Source: an uncultured Agathobacter sp. (GTDB lineage Bacteria; Bacillota; Clostridia; Lachnospirales; Lachnospiraceae). From it: DNA of 64,000 nucleotides. Within the stretch, counting starts at the first letter, position 1, and each line of letters begins with the position of its first letter. The stretch is from assembly GCA_934307695.1 (NCBI GenBank), contig CAKRCS010000005.1, positions 62,001 to 126,000 of the forward strand, given 5' to 3'. A program made the position numbers and the translations under genes. The notes beneath the pieces were generated by a model. It did not search any database. It was not told where the DNA came from and saw only the letters and a program-made list of their open reading frames with translations. Below are positions 35,061-42,943 of this stretch, piece after piece.

Positions 35061-35067
35061 TCACAAA

Positions 35068-35421
35068 ATGAACGCAAGTGAGATTATTAAGAACATCGAA
35101 GCAGAGCAGTTAAAGGCAGAGGTTCCTGAGTTTTCCGTAGGAGATACCGTTAAGGTTTACGGAAAGATCAAGGAAGGAAACCGTGAGAGAGTTCAGGTTT
35201 TCGAGGGAACCGTTATTAAGAAGCAGAACGGAAGCAACCGTACTACTTTTACCGTAAGAAAGGTTTCCAACGGTGTTGGAGTTGAGAAGACCTGGCCATT
35301 ACATTCTCCAAACGTAGAGAAGGTTGAAGTTGTCCGCCTTGGTAAGGTACGTCGTGCTAAGCTTTACTACTTAAGAGACCGCGTAGGAAAAGCTGCTAAG
35401 GTTAAAGAGTTAGTAAAATAA
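35068..35421 (+). CDS. rplS: Ribosomal protein bL19
   Basis: 117-residue large-subunit protein at the 30S/50S interface. Typical features: [44 protein letters not shown] and the basic [18 protein letters not shown] end. AGGAGGTCACAAA is a strong binding site and codons are biased as for abundant proteins. Own promoter upstream and a terminator 19 bases downstream. Confidence 0.97.
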   Translation: MNASEIIKNIEAEQLKAEVPEFSVGDTVKVYGKIKEGNRERVQVFEGTVIKKQNGSNRTTFTVRKVSNGVGVEKTWPLHSPNVEKVEVVRLGKVRRAKLYYLRDRVGKAAKVKELVK

Positions 35422-35439
35422 TCGTAAGATGCAAGTTCA

Positions 35440-35469
35440 AAAAAGGATCGGCTGTTGCCGGTCCTTTTT
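35440..35469 (+). terminator. Terminator after rplS
   Basis: AAAAAGGATCGGC (35440-35452) pairs completely with GCCGGTCCTTTTT (35457-35469, one G-U) around TGTT. Confidence 0.93.
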
Positions 35470-35497
35470 GTAAAAGAAGGTATAAGGTGATAAGCGT

Positions 35498-36085
35498 ATG
35501 GGAAGAAGGAGAAGAAGCGGGCTGAATTTTGGTAAGCAGCGCAAAAAATTTAACTTTCCACTTTTTAAAGAGGTTATATCTTGGATTTTTGAGATCATCA
35601 TCATCGTGGTCATCGCGTATGTCGTGGTAAGCTCATTCGGTTATCGGACAAGCGTGGTCGGCTCCGCCATGGAACCAACCCTGACGGCAGGGGAACAGGT
35701 GCTGATCAACAAGTTTATCTATGTGATGACAAAGCCGAAATCCGGGGATGTTATCGTATTTCTGCCGAATGGCAATGAAAAGTCCCATTACTATGTCCGC
35801 CGGGTGATCGCAGTTCCCGGAGACACCGTCCAGATCAAGGACGGCGCAGTCTATGTAAACGGAACGCTCCGCAACGAAGAGCTTGATGTTTCTTCGGTCG
35901 ATGATCCGGGTTTGGCATCGGATGAGATCAAGCTTGGCACGGATGAATATTTTGTGCTGGGGGACAACCGTAACAACAGTGATGACAGCCGTTATGCGAA
36001 TGTCGGAATGATCAAGAAGAAGTACATCATAGGAAAAGCATGGATGTATGTTTCATCGATGCATTCCTTCGGATTCGTGCACTAG
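35498..36085 (+). CDS. lepB: Signal peptidase I homologue with both catalytic dyad positions changed
   Basis: 195 residues: basic N-terminus, one transmembrane helix (about 26-46) and extracellular domain. Box C (SGDVIVF), box D (YYVRRVIAVPGD) and box E (GDNRNNSDDSR) are recognisable. In box B the family pattern GxSMxPT reads GSAMEPT: A57 replaces the nucleophilic Ser, with a Ser one place earlier. In box D the general-base Lys of the YVKR pattern is R101. By family knowledge this predicts loss of signal-peptide cleavage, unless Ser56 substitutes. Position after rplS and before rbgA is the normal lepB locus. An active enzyme must then be elsewhere in the genome. Confidence 0.85.
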   Translation: MGRRRRSGLNFGKQRKKFNFPLFKEVISWIFEIIIIVVIAYVVVSSFGYRTSVVGSAMEPTLTAGEQVLINKFIYVMTKPKSGDVIVFLPNGNEKSHYYVRRVIAVPGDTVQIKDGAVYVNGTLRNEELDVSSVDDPGLASDEIKLGTDEYFVLGDNRNNSDDSRYANVGMIKKKYIIGKAWMYVSSMHSFGFVH

Positions 36086-36687
36086 CATTCCCTGCACCAT
36101 AGGGCGCATCTTCCTGCCTGCGGGGGACTTTGGTATATGTAAATATATCATACATGTCTGGATGCACCCAATTTAAACAAAAGCATTCACACAAAAATTG
36201 CAAAAATTCTTTCGACCGCTACGGCGGTGTACTTGTTGTGTCTTATAACGGCTTTGACACTCCAAGCCCGACTGTCCAACGGTAGGCGCACTTTTCTGTC
36301 GGACTTCCTAGTCTCCCTAAGCGGGCGTCCTCACAAAGTTGATATTAGGAGCATGCTCCTCGAAACTCGCTTTTTACGCATTCTATATGGGAATGTTTCA
36401 AGCTCAGACAACTCGGAGCATGCTCCCATTTTGCTCGGCACGCCCGCCAAGGGAGACACGAAAGCCCTCGGAAGAAAAGTCCGTCTACCGTGAACAGCCG
36501 GGCAGGAGTGCTCAAACCTTTAGAAGACACGACTGATAGAGAAACCGCCATGCGGTCGGATTAGAATTTTGCAATTTTTGCGTATGCTTTTTAAAATGGG
36601 TGTATACGGACATGGTAAGATATATTAAAATAAGGATAAGTACAAAGGTGCAGGCAGAGAGGATGCGGCTACGCGGGCAGGGGATGT
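36086..36687 (+). ncRNA. Large structured RNA element, copy A
   Basis: About 600 nt filling the lepB-rbgA gap. Terminal arms 36086-36211 and 36564-36687 are imperfect inverted repeats of over 120 nt. Nested inside: CGACCGC/GCGGTCG (36214-36220, 36553-36559); GGCGGT/ACCGCC; GTTGTGTCTT/AAGACACGAC (36236-36245, 36525-36534); TTTGACACTCC/GGAGTGCTCAAA; GCCCG/CGGGC; a side arm 36280-36298 with 36474-36492 (19 bp, one mismatch); GTCTCCCT..GCGGGCGT/ACGCCCGC..AGGGAGAC (36312-36329, 36441-36458); GGAGCATGCTCC twice (36349-36360, 36416-36427); apical CATTC/GAATG. Loop motifs AAACTCGCTTTTTACG (36364-36379) and CTCGGAAG (36468-36475) recur in copy B. No credible protein is encoded. Strand is inferred from co-orientation with flanking genes. 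Family unknown to me. Confidence 0.8.
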
Positions 36688-36720
36688 AAGCGGGCATGAT
36701 GGATAAGAAATGAGGTTAAT

Positions 36721-37560
36721 ATGAATTTTCAGTGGTATCCGGGGCATATGACGAAAGCAAAACGTCAGATGCAGGAAGATATTAAGTTAATAGATCTGGT
36801 GATTGAGCTGGTGGATGCAAGGATTCCGCTTAGCAGCAGAAATCCGGACATCGATGAGCTGGGAAAGAATAAGTATCGCCTGATCCTTATGAACAAGGCA
36901 GATCTGGCAGATCCGGCGGAATCGGATCGGTGGGGCGCTTTTTTTAAGGAAAAGGGCTATTATGTGGTACAGCTTGATGCCAGAAAAAAGAACGGAATGA
37001 AGCAGATCACGGACGTGATCATGGAGGCTTGTAAGGAGAAGATCGAGCGGGATCGAAGAAGAGGAATCAAGAATCGTCCGGTGCGGGCAATGGTAGTCGG
37101 AATCCCGAATGTAGGAAAATCGACCTTTATCAATTCCTACGCGGGCAAGGCGTGCGCCAAGACCGGAAACAAGCCGGGCGTTACCAAGGGAAAGCAGTGG
37201 ATACGTTTAAGTAAGGACGTGGAGCTGCTGGATACGCCGGGTATCCTGTGGCCGAAGTTTGAGGATCAGATGGTAGGACTCCGTCTGGCACTGATCGGTT
37301 CCATCAAGGATGAGATATTAAACACGGATGAGCTTGCACTGGAGCTGATCAGGATACTGATCCAGATGTATCCGGGGATGCTTCATGAACGCTATCAGGT
37401 CGATGAGACAAAAGAAGCAGTTGAGATCCTTTACGGGATTGCGGATTGCCGCAAGTGCGTCGCAAAGGGCGGAGAGCTGGATTACAGCAAGGCGGCAGCG
37501 CTTTTGATCGATGAGTTCCGGAGTGGAACACTCGGAAGGATCACGCTGGAGCGCCCGTAA
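36721..37560 (+). CDS. rbgA: Ribosome biogenesis GTPase RbgA (YlqF)
   Basis: Circularly permuted GTPase needed for late 50S assembly. 279 residues starting MNFQWYPGHMTKAKRQM; motif order is G4 LMNKADLAD (about 56-64), G1 GIPNVGKST (about 127-135), G2 GVTKGKQW, G3 DTPGILWP, as expected for the permuted fold, then the RNA-binding ANTAR-like C-terminus. Binding site GAGGT at 36712. It lies between the RNA element and rnhB as in Bacillus. Confidence 0.96.
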   Translation: MNFQWYPGHMTKAKRQMQEDIKLIDLVIELVDARIPLSSRNPDIDELGKNKYRLILMNKADLADPAESDRWGAFFKEKGYYVVQLDARKKNGMKQITDVIMEACKEKIERDRRRGIKNRPVRAMVVGIPNVGKSTFINSYAGKACAKTGNKPGVTKGKQWIRLSKDVELLDTPGILWPKFEDQMVGLRLALIGSIKDEILNTDELALELIRILIQMYPGMLHERYQVDETKEAVEILYGIADCRKCVAKGGELDYSKAAALLIDEFRSGTLGRITLERP

Positions 37561-37591
37561 AACCACAGAAAAATCCAGAGGAGAATGATAT

Positions 37592-38365
37592 ATGCAGCAG
37601 ATGGCAATCCAGACGATAAAAGAAGAACTCGCGGCAATCGCAGCGGAGGATGAGACAGGCTTACAGGCGTTTATCCGGGAACACAGGGAGGATACGCGCG
37701 CGAGTGTGCTTAAGCTCGTGGACAGCGCTGCAAAGAAGATTGACCGGCTGCACGCGGAGTACGACCGGATCGAAGCACTGAAACGTTACGAGAAGGAATA
37801 CGAGACATGCGGGTATATCTGCGGGATTGATGAGGTGGGCAGAGGCCCGCTTGCAGGTCCGGTTGTGGCTGGCGCAGTGATCCTTCCAAAAGATTGTCAC
37901 ATTTTATATATAAATGATTCCAAGAAATTGTCCGAAAAAAAACGTGAAGAGTTATATGATGTCATCATGGAGCAGGCGGTTGCCTGTGGAATCGGAATGG
38001 CAGGACCGGATCGGATCGATGAGATCAACATTTTGCAGGCAACCTATGAGGCAATGCGGCAGGCAATCGGAAATCTGTCCGTACAGCCGGACATCCTGCT
38101 CAATGACGCAGTTACGATCCCGAAGGTTGCGATCCGTCAGGTTCCGATCATCAAGGGAGATGCAAAGAGCATTTCCATCGGGGCGGCAAGCATCATTGCA
38201 AAAGTGACAAGAGATCGGCTGATGGAGGAATATGACAAGATCCTGCCGGAGTATGGCTTTGCGTCCAACAAGGGCTACGGATCGGCGGAGCACATCGCGG
38301 CGCTTAAGAAGTATGGTCCATCCCCGATCCATCGGGCAACCTTTATCAAGAATTTTATCGGCTAG
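37592..38365 (+). CDS. rnhB: Ribonuclease HII
   Basis: Removes ribonucleotides and RNA from RNA:DNA hybrids. 257 residues with an N-terminal extension (1-75) and catalytic domain: CGIDEVGRGPLAGPVVAGAV (DEG motif), NDSKKLSEKKR, LLNDAVTIP and SIGAASIIAKVTRDR. GAGGAGAATGAT precedes the ATG. Close spacing with rbgA and the next gene suggests an operon. Confidence 0.95.
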   Translation: MQQMAIQTIKEELAAIAAEDETGLQAFIREHREDTRASVLKLVDSAAKKIDRLHAEYDRIEALKRYEKEYETCGYICGIDEVGRGPLAGPVVAGAVILPKDCHILYINDSKKLSEKKREELYDVIMEQAVACGIGMAGPDRIDEINILQATYEAMRQAIGNLSVQPDILLNDAVTIPKVAIRQVPIIKGDAKSISIGAASIIAKVTRDRLMEEYDKILPEYGFASNKGYGSAEHIAALKKYGPSPIHRATFIKNFIG

Positions 38366-38380
38366 CCGGGAAAGGAACAC

Positions 38381-40192
38381 ATGCAGGTATCAGATCTGGT
38401 GCAACAATACAATAATGCAACGGCACGCCCGGAAATGACCGGGACAAAGGGAATCCGCAAGCTGGTATCAACCCTGCGTGATATGAAGTCCGGCAACATT
38501 TTTGAGGGGACGGTCAATTCGGTCAAGGGCGGCAAGGTGACGCTCGGACTTCCGAACGGGCAGGAGGTTACTGCGCGGATGGATGGAAAAGTGCAGCTTA
38601 CGATCGGGCAGTCCATGTTTTTTCAGGTAAAGAGCAATGATGGCACCCAGATTGCCATACGCCCATATACGGTCGAGGGCAACAGCATGAACTTAACGCT
38701 GCTTGAAGCGTTAAAGAGTGCCAATATTCCGGTAGATGGACGGAATCTGTCCATGGTCAACGCCATGATGGAGGAACAGATGCCGATCGACCGCAACAGT
38801 TTAGGACAAATGGCGCGCATTATAAACAGCAATCCGGATTTTGATGTCAAGACGCTTGTGCAGATGCAGAGACTCGACCTTCCGATCACACCGGAGATGG
38901 CGTCGCAGTTCCAGAATTATCTCGATGACAAACAGGCGATCGGACAGGCAATGTCGGACTTTATTGAGGAACTCCCGAAAGCGCTGGCAAACGGTGAGTT
39001 ATCCGCGGAGCAGATTGGCAAGACTGCCGAAGAGGTGGTGCGCATTTTAACAGAGGGGCTTCCAGAGGAGATCGCAGCCCCGGAAGTGGGCGCAGACAGT
39101 GCGCAGACACTCGTGGATGCTGAGACGATGGAAGGACAGGCGGCGCAGAATACCGGGGAACAGCCGGAGCAGATTGCCGGGAAACAGGCGGAGCAGGCTG
39201 TACTGGCAACGGAGGATGGTGCGGCAGCGGAGACCGTACAGAATCCGGGTGCGGCAGAGCCGGATGCAGCGGCTGCACAGGCAAAGGTAAGCTCACAGTA
39301 TGAGCTGCTGGACGAGACGCTGCTGAAAGAGGTGCTTGCGGAGGATACGCCTTATGCACAGCACACGATCGGAGCTGTGCTAAACGAGGATCAGAGGAAG
39401 GAACTGACAGAGCTTCTTAGCAGGCTTCCGGGCATGGAGCAGAATACTTCCGTTTTTGCAGACGGGGGGCTTGTGCCGGACGGCAGCGCAACCGCGCTTT
39501 TACATGCAATCCGCACACAGCTTACCGCAGGAGGCATGGACAAGGAAACGATGCTTTCCTTGCTTTCCGGGAAAGGCTTTGCAGCCCTTGTCAAAGATGT
39601 GATGGAGCAGCAGTGGCTGGTGAAGCCGCAGGAGATCACACAGAAGGATAAGCTGACGCGGCTATATGACAAAATCGAAGACCAGCTTAACCGCCTTGAG
39701 AGCGCGGTCAAAGCAAGCGGGCAATCCGCGGAGAAGGTCACACTGCTTGCGGCGGACATCCGCAATAATGTGCAGTTTATGGATCAGATCAATCAGGCAT
39801 ACACCTATGTCCAGCTTCCGCTGAAAATGGCGGGGCAGAATGCGAGCGGACAGTTGTATGTCTACACCAATAAAAAGAACCTGTCCGATCCGGACAAGGA
39901 GCTGACCGCCTTTTTACATCTGGATCTGGAACATCTCGGCTCAACGGATGTGTCGGTCAGGATGCTTCGGAAGAATGTCAAGACCAACTTCTATTTTGAC
40001 AACGACGAGGCGTATGCACTGGTGCAGGCGAACGCGCCGCTATTGGAGGCTCGTCTGGAGGCGAAGGGGTACAACTGTGACATTCAGGTGGTAAATGAAC
40101 CGAAAAATGTTAATTTCGTTGAGGACTTTTTGAAAAAGGATCAGCCGTCGGCTGGTCTGGTACACAGATATTCGTTTGATATGAGGGCTTAA
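38381..40192 (+). CDS. FliK-like hook-length-control domain protein (YlqG-like)
   Basis: 603 residues. The N-terminus has a small beta domain (GNIFEGTVNSVKGGKVTLGLPNG); the middle (about 220-310) is low-complexity, rich in Ala, Glu, Gln and Gly; the C-terminus (about 475-590) resembles the flagellar hook-length control domain (VQLPLKMAGQNASGQLYVY, LDLEHLGSTDVSVRM, LLEARLEAKGYNC). Bacillus has ylqG at the same place after rnhB. Function is unknown; association with a type III export switch homologue next door is the only clue. Confidence 0.75.
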   Translation: MQVSDLVQQYNNATARPEMTGTKGIRKLVSTLRDMKSGNIFEGTVNSVKGGKVTLGLPNGQEVTARMDGKVQLTIGQSMFFQVKSNDGTQIAIRPYTVEGNSMNLTLLEALKSANIPVDGRNLSMVNAMMEEQMPIDRNSLGQMARIINSNPDFDVKTLVQMQRLDLPITPEMASQFQNYLDDKQAIGQAMSDFIEELPKALANGELSAEQIGKTAEEVVRILTEGLPEEIAAPEVGADSAQTLVDAETMEGQAAQNTGEQPEQIAGKQAEQAVLATEDGAAAETVQNPGAAEPDAAAAQAKVSSQYELLDETLLKEVLAEDTPYAQHTIGAVLNEDQRKELTELLSRLPGMEQNTSVFADGGLVPDGSATALLHAIRTQLTAGGMDKETMLSLLSGKGFAALVKDVMEQQWLVKPQEITQKDKLTRLYDKIEDQLNRLESAVKASGQSAEKVTLLAADIRNNVQFMDQINQAYTYVQLPLKMAGQNASGQLYVYTNKKNLSDPDKELTAFLHLDLEHLGSTDVSVRMLRKNVKTNFYFDNDEAYALVQANAPLLEARLEAKGYNCDIQVVNEPKNVNFVEDFLKKDQPSAGLVHRYSFDMRA

Positions 40193-40193
40193 C

Positions 40194-40508
40194 ATGGCAG
40201 GGAAGAATGAGTTTCACCCGTTGTTTGGCGCAAAGCAGGAAGAACCAAAGACGGCGGTCGCAATCGAATATGTGCCGGGCGAGGCGGCACCGAAGATCCT
40301 TGCAACAGGAAAGGGAGCTACCGCGGACCGCATCATCGAGAAGGCGAAGGAGAGCAACGTGCCGCTTTACAAGGATAACAAGCTGGCGGGGACACTTTCC
40401 AAGCTAAAGATCGGGGATATGATACCGCCGGAGCTGTATGAGGTCGTTGCGGAGATTCTTGTGTTTGTGGATGATATGGACCGGCTCAAAGCCAAGCTGG
40501 GTAATTGA
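40194..40508 (+). CDS. FlhB C-terminal domain homologue (YlqH-like)
   Basis: 104 residues matching only the cytoplasmic FlhB/YscU export-switch domain: KTAVAIEYVPGEAAPKILATGKG, then IIEKAKESNVPLYKDNKLAGTL and IPPELYEVVAEILVFV. The membrane part and the autocleaved NPTH sequence are absent; the segment starts just where the cleaved C-terminal fragment of FlhB would. The start is one base after the previous stop, so the two are coupled. FlhB-C-like substitution for FlhB fragments has been described in some flagellates; here this is inference. Confidence 0.85.
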   Translation: MAGKNEFHPLFGAKQEEPKTAVAIEYVPGEAAPKILATGKGATADRIIEKAKESNVPLYKDNKLAGTLSKLKIGDMIPPELYEVVAEILVFVDDMDRLKAKLGN

Positions 40509-40519
40509 GGAAATAGTAT

Positions 40520-40882
40520 TTGAACGATAGACAAAACAACAGGACGGTCGGAGCTTCCTACGAAAAAAAGGCTGCAGAATTTCTGAAGCTGCACGGATAT
40601 CACATCACGGAGTACAATTTTAAGTGCAGGCAGGGAGAGATAGACATTATCGCACAGGACGGAGAATATATCTGTTTTGTGGAAGTAAAGTACCGCGCGA
40701 ATCCGGCTGCCGGGGAGGCGGCGGAGGCGGTAGACGCACGCAAACAGAGAAAGATCCTGCGCGTCGCGGAATATTACCTTATGAAACATGGCATGGATGA
40801 GTGGACACCCTGCCGCTTTGATGTGGTGGCGGTGGATGGGGAGCGGATCACACTCTACAAGAATGCATTTGAGGCAAGCTAA
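40520..40882 (+). CDS. UPF0102 protein YraN, predicted endonuclease fold
   Basis: 120 residues of the YraN family, structurally Holliday-junction-resolvase/restriction-like. Conserved stretches: GASYEKKAAEFLKLHGY, NFKCRQGEIDIIAQDG and ICFVEVKYR, where E/D and ExK form the nuclease-like site. It starts at a TTG (40520) 9 bases after GAGG. Usual neighbour of rnhB. Confidence 0.9.
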   Translation: MNDRQNNRTVGASYEKKAAEFLKLHGYHITEYNFKCRQGEIDIIAQDGEYICFVEVKYRANPAAGEAAEAVDARKQRKILRVAEYYLMKHGMDEWTPCRFDVVAVDGERITLYKNAFEAS

Positions 40883-40883
40883 A

Positions 40884-41744
40884 ATGACAGAGAAAAAGGA
40901 AATATTACAACTGGTGTCTTACCCGCTGAAATCAGGGGAGGCGCTGCCGCTGCTGGAATTTCCACTTTTGCGGCAGTTTGATTTCGTAAGGCACTGCTTT
41001 ACAACGAGGGCAGGCGGCGTGAGCCGGGAGCATCTGGCATCGTTAAACCTAAGCTACAACAGGGGGGATGACAAGGCAAACGTGGATGAGAACTACCGAA
41101 GGCTGGCGGAGGCACTGGGCGTTACGGTGGCGGATTTTGTGTTTACCGACCAGACGCACACGGCAAATGTGAACCGTGTCGGCGCGGGCGAACGCGGCTG
41201 CGGCATCACAAGAGTGCGTCCGTATACGGAGGTTGACGGTCTGGTGACAAACGAATCCGGTGTGGTGCTTTCCGCGTTCTTTGCGGACTGTGTACCGCTT
41301 TACTTTATCGATCCGGTACATAAGGCAATCGGGCTAAGCCATTCAGGCTGGCGCGGCACGGTACAGCGGATCGGTGCACGGACATTGGAAAAGATGCATA
41401 CGGAATTTGGCACAGAGCCGGCGGAGGTCTATGCGGCGGTCGGACCATCGATCTGCAGGGAATGCTATGAGGTCAGCGCGGATGTGGCGGAGCAGTTTGC
41501 GGCAGAATTTGCGGGACATGAGGGCGAGATCCTTACCGATAAAGGGCAGGGGAAGTACCTGCTTGACCTGTGGAGTGCCAACCGGATCGTGCTTACGGAG
41601 GCAGGAATCCGGCAGGAGCATCTGGCGGTTACGGATCTTTGCACCTGTTGCAACAGTGACCTGCTGTTTTCCCATCGGGCAAGCAATGGAATGCGCGGGA
41701 ATCTCGGCGCGTTTATGTATATAAAAAAGGAGAGCGGAAAATGA
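40884..41744 (+). CDS. pgeF: Peptidoglycan editing factor/multicopper polyphenol oxidase family (PgeF, LACC1-like)
   Basis: 286 residues of the YfiH/DUF152 family, whose members have purine nucleoside phosphorylase and adenosine deaminase-type activity (LACC1) or act in peptidoglycan quality control. Zinc ligands: His in TDQTHTANV, Cys in FFADCVPLYF, His in GLSHSGWRGT; also GPSICRECYEV and CTCCNSDLLFSHR. The ATG at 40884 starts 1 base after yraN; the longer frame overlaps yraN. Confidence 0.92.
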   Translation: MTEKKEILQLVSYPLKSGEALPLLEFPLLRQFDFVRHCFTTRAGGVSREHLASLNLSYNRGDDKANVDENYRRLAEALGVTVADFVFTDQTHTANVNRVGAGERGCGITRVRPYTEVDGLVTNESGVVLSAFFADCVPLYFIDPVHKAIGLSHSGWRGTVQRIGARTLEKMHTEFGTEPAEVYAAVGPSICRECYEVSADVAEQFAAEFAGHEGEILTDKGQGKYLLDLWSANRIVLTEAGIRQEHLAVTDLCTCCNSDLLFSHRASNGMRGNLGAFMYIKKESGK

Positions 41745-42781
41745 AAACGAAAAAATATGTGGACTATATTCTTGAGGTGACAAAGGAGCTTCTGGCAATC
41801 GACAGCCCGACCGGTTACACGGAGAATGCCACGAAGTTTATCTGCAAGGAATACGAAAAGCTCGGCTACAGGCCAGCCCTTACGGCAAAAGGCGGTGTGC
41901 TCGTCGACCTCGGCGGCAAGGATAAGAAAAACGCCCTGATGCTTGCAGCACACACGGACACACTCGGCGGAATGGTATGTGAGATCAAGGGGAACGGACG
42001 GCTCCGCCTTTCACCGCTTGGCGGCATGAATGCAAACAATGCAGAGGCAGAGAATGTGCGCATTATCACAAAGTTTGATGGGATCTACGAGGGAACCTTC
42101 CAGCTTGACAATGCATCCATCCATGTAAACGGAGAATACAATGATACCAAGAGAAGCTATGCAGGCATGGAGGTCGTCATTGATGAGCCGGTGGAGAGCG
42201 CGGAGGATACCCGAAAGCTCGGCATTGAAAACGGCGATATCGTCTGCTTTGATCCACGCACAACCATTACTAAGTCCGGCTACATCAAGAGCCGTTTCTT
42301 AGATGATAAGTTAAGCGTCGGAATCCTGCTCGGATATGCAAAATATTTAAGTGACGAGAAGATCGAGCCGGAGCGCAGGATCTACCATCACATCACCGTG
42401 TACGAGGAGGTTGGACATGGCGGCGCGGCTTCCCTTCCGGACGGAGTGACCGAGATGATCTCTGTGGATATGGGATGCGTGGGCGATGGACTGCGGTGCG
42501 ATGAACGCATGGTATCCATCTGTGCAAAGGACTCCATGGGACCGTACAATTATCAGGTGGTTACGGATCTGGTTGCCGCTGCAAAGAAACATGATCTTGG
42601 CTATGCGGTCGATGTGTATCCATTTTACGGTTCGGACGTAGACTGTACCCTAAAGGCAGGCTATGACATCCGCCACGGTCTGATCGGAGCAGGTGTGTAT
42701 GCGTCACACGGCTACGAGAGAAGCCACAGGGATGGTGTTAAGAATACATTTGCCCTGCTTGTTGCCTACACGACAGAGTAA
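41741..42781 (+). CDS. M42 family metallopeptidase
   Basis: 346-residue dinuclear aminopeptidase of the FrvX/glutamyl aminopeptidase type. Metal ligands: HTD (AHTDTLGGMV, near residue 69), D in LDDKLSVG, E-E in YEEVGHGGA, D in DMGCVGD and His near the end in SHGYERSHRDG. EEVGHGG differs slightly from the common EEVGxRG. Its ATG overlaps the pgeF stop (ATGA). Confidence 0.92.
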   Translation: MKTKKYVDYILEVTKELLAIDSPTGYTENATKFICKEYEKLGYRPALTAKGGVLVDLGGKDKKNALMLAAHTDTLGGMVCEIKGNGRLRLSPLGGMNANNAEAENVRIITKFDGIYEGTFQLDNASIHVNGEYNDTKRSYAGMEVVIDEPVESAEDTRKLGIENGDIVCFDPRTTITKSGYIKSRFLDDKLSVGILLGYAKYLSDEKIEPERRIYHHITVYEEVGHGGAASLPDGVTEMISVDMGCVGDGLRCDERMVSICAKDSMGPYNYQVVTDLVAAAKKHDLGYAVDVYPFYGSDVDCTLKAGYDIRHGLIGAGVYASHGYERSHRDGVKNTFALLVAYTTE

Positions 42782-42839
42782 ACGCAGAAAATTGCGGACA
42801 AATTAAGAAAATCCTAAGAAAATATTACAAGTAAAATAA

Positions 42840-42867
42840 TTGCATGCCATAGGAAATATGCTACACT
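42840..42867 (+). promoter_or_regulatory. Promoter of the gntR-ABC operon
   Basis: TTGCAT (42840-42845), 16 bases, TACACT (42862-42867). The -10 is the left half of the inverted repeat described next. Confidence 0.55.
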
Positions 42868-42879
42868 AACCATAGTGTA
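42862..42879 (+). promoter_or_regulatory. Probable GntR/YtrA operator
   Basis: TACACTA-ACCA-TAGTGTA, a perfect 7-4-7 inverted repeat overlapping the -10 and start site of the operon encoding a YtrA-type repressor. Binding there would autorepress. Confidence 0.65.
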
Positions 42880-42894
42880 CAACTTGGATTCATA

Positions 42895-42926
42895 CACCCA
42901 GCCCATTGTACGGCTGGGTGGTTTTT
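42895..42926 (+). terminator. Attenuator-like terminator in the gntR leader
   Basis: CACCCAGCC (42895-42903) pairs with GGCTGGGTG (42912-42920) followed by GTTTTT. It lies between the promoter and the gntR start, so most transcripts would stop before the genes unless it is bypassed. Confidence 0.75.
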
Positions 42927-42943
42927 GTAGGGGGAGAGCCATA

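Noticed and set aside
35498..36085. Treating the signal peptidase homologue as a pseudogene
   Set aside because: Frame is intact, all non-dyad boxes and the ribosome binding site are present; altered residues are point substitutions, so it is annotated as a CDS with a warning.
36227..36493. 88-codon open frame in RNA element A
   Set aside because: No ribosome binding site, no protein-like composition, and it does not persist as a homologous protein in copy B; it runs through both strands of several helices.
36086..36687. Group II or group I intron, or IS/MITE, as explanation of the elements
   Set aside because: No GUGYG start, domain V-like hairpin or reverse transcriptase; no interrupted gene (both lie between stop and start codons); no transposase, no visible target duplication, and arms of the two copies differ in sequence.
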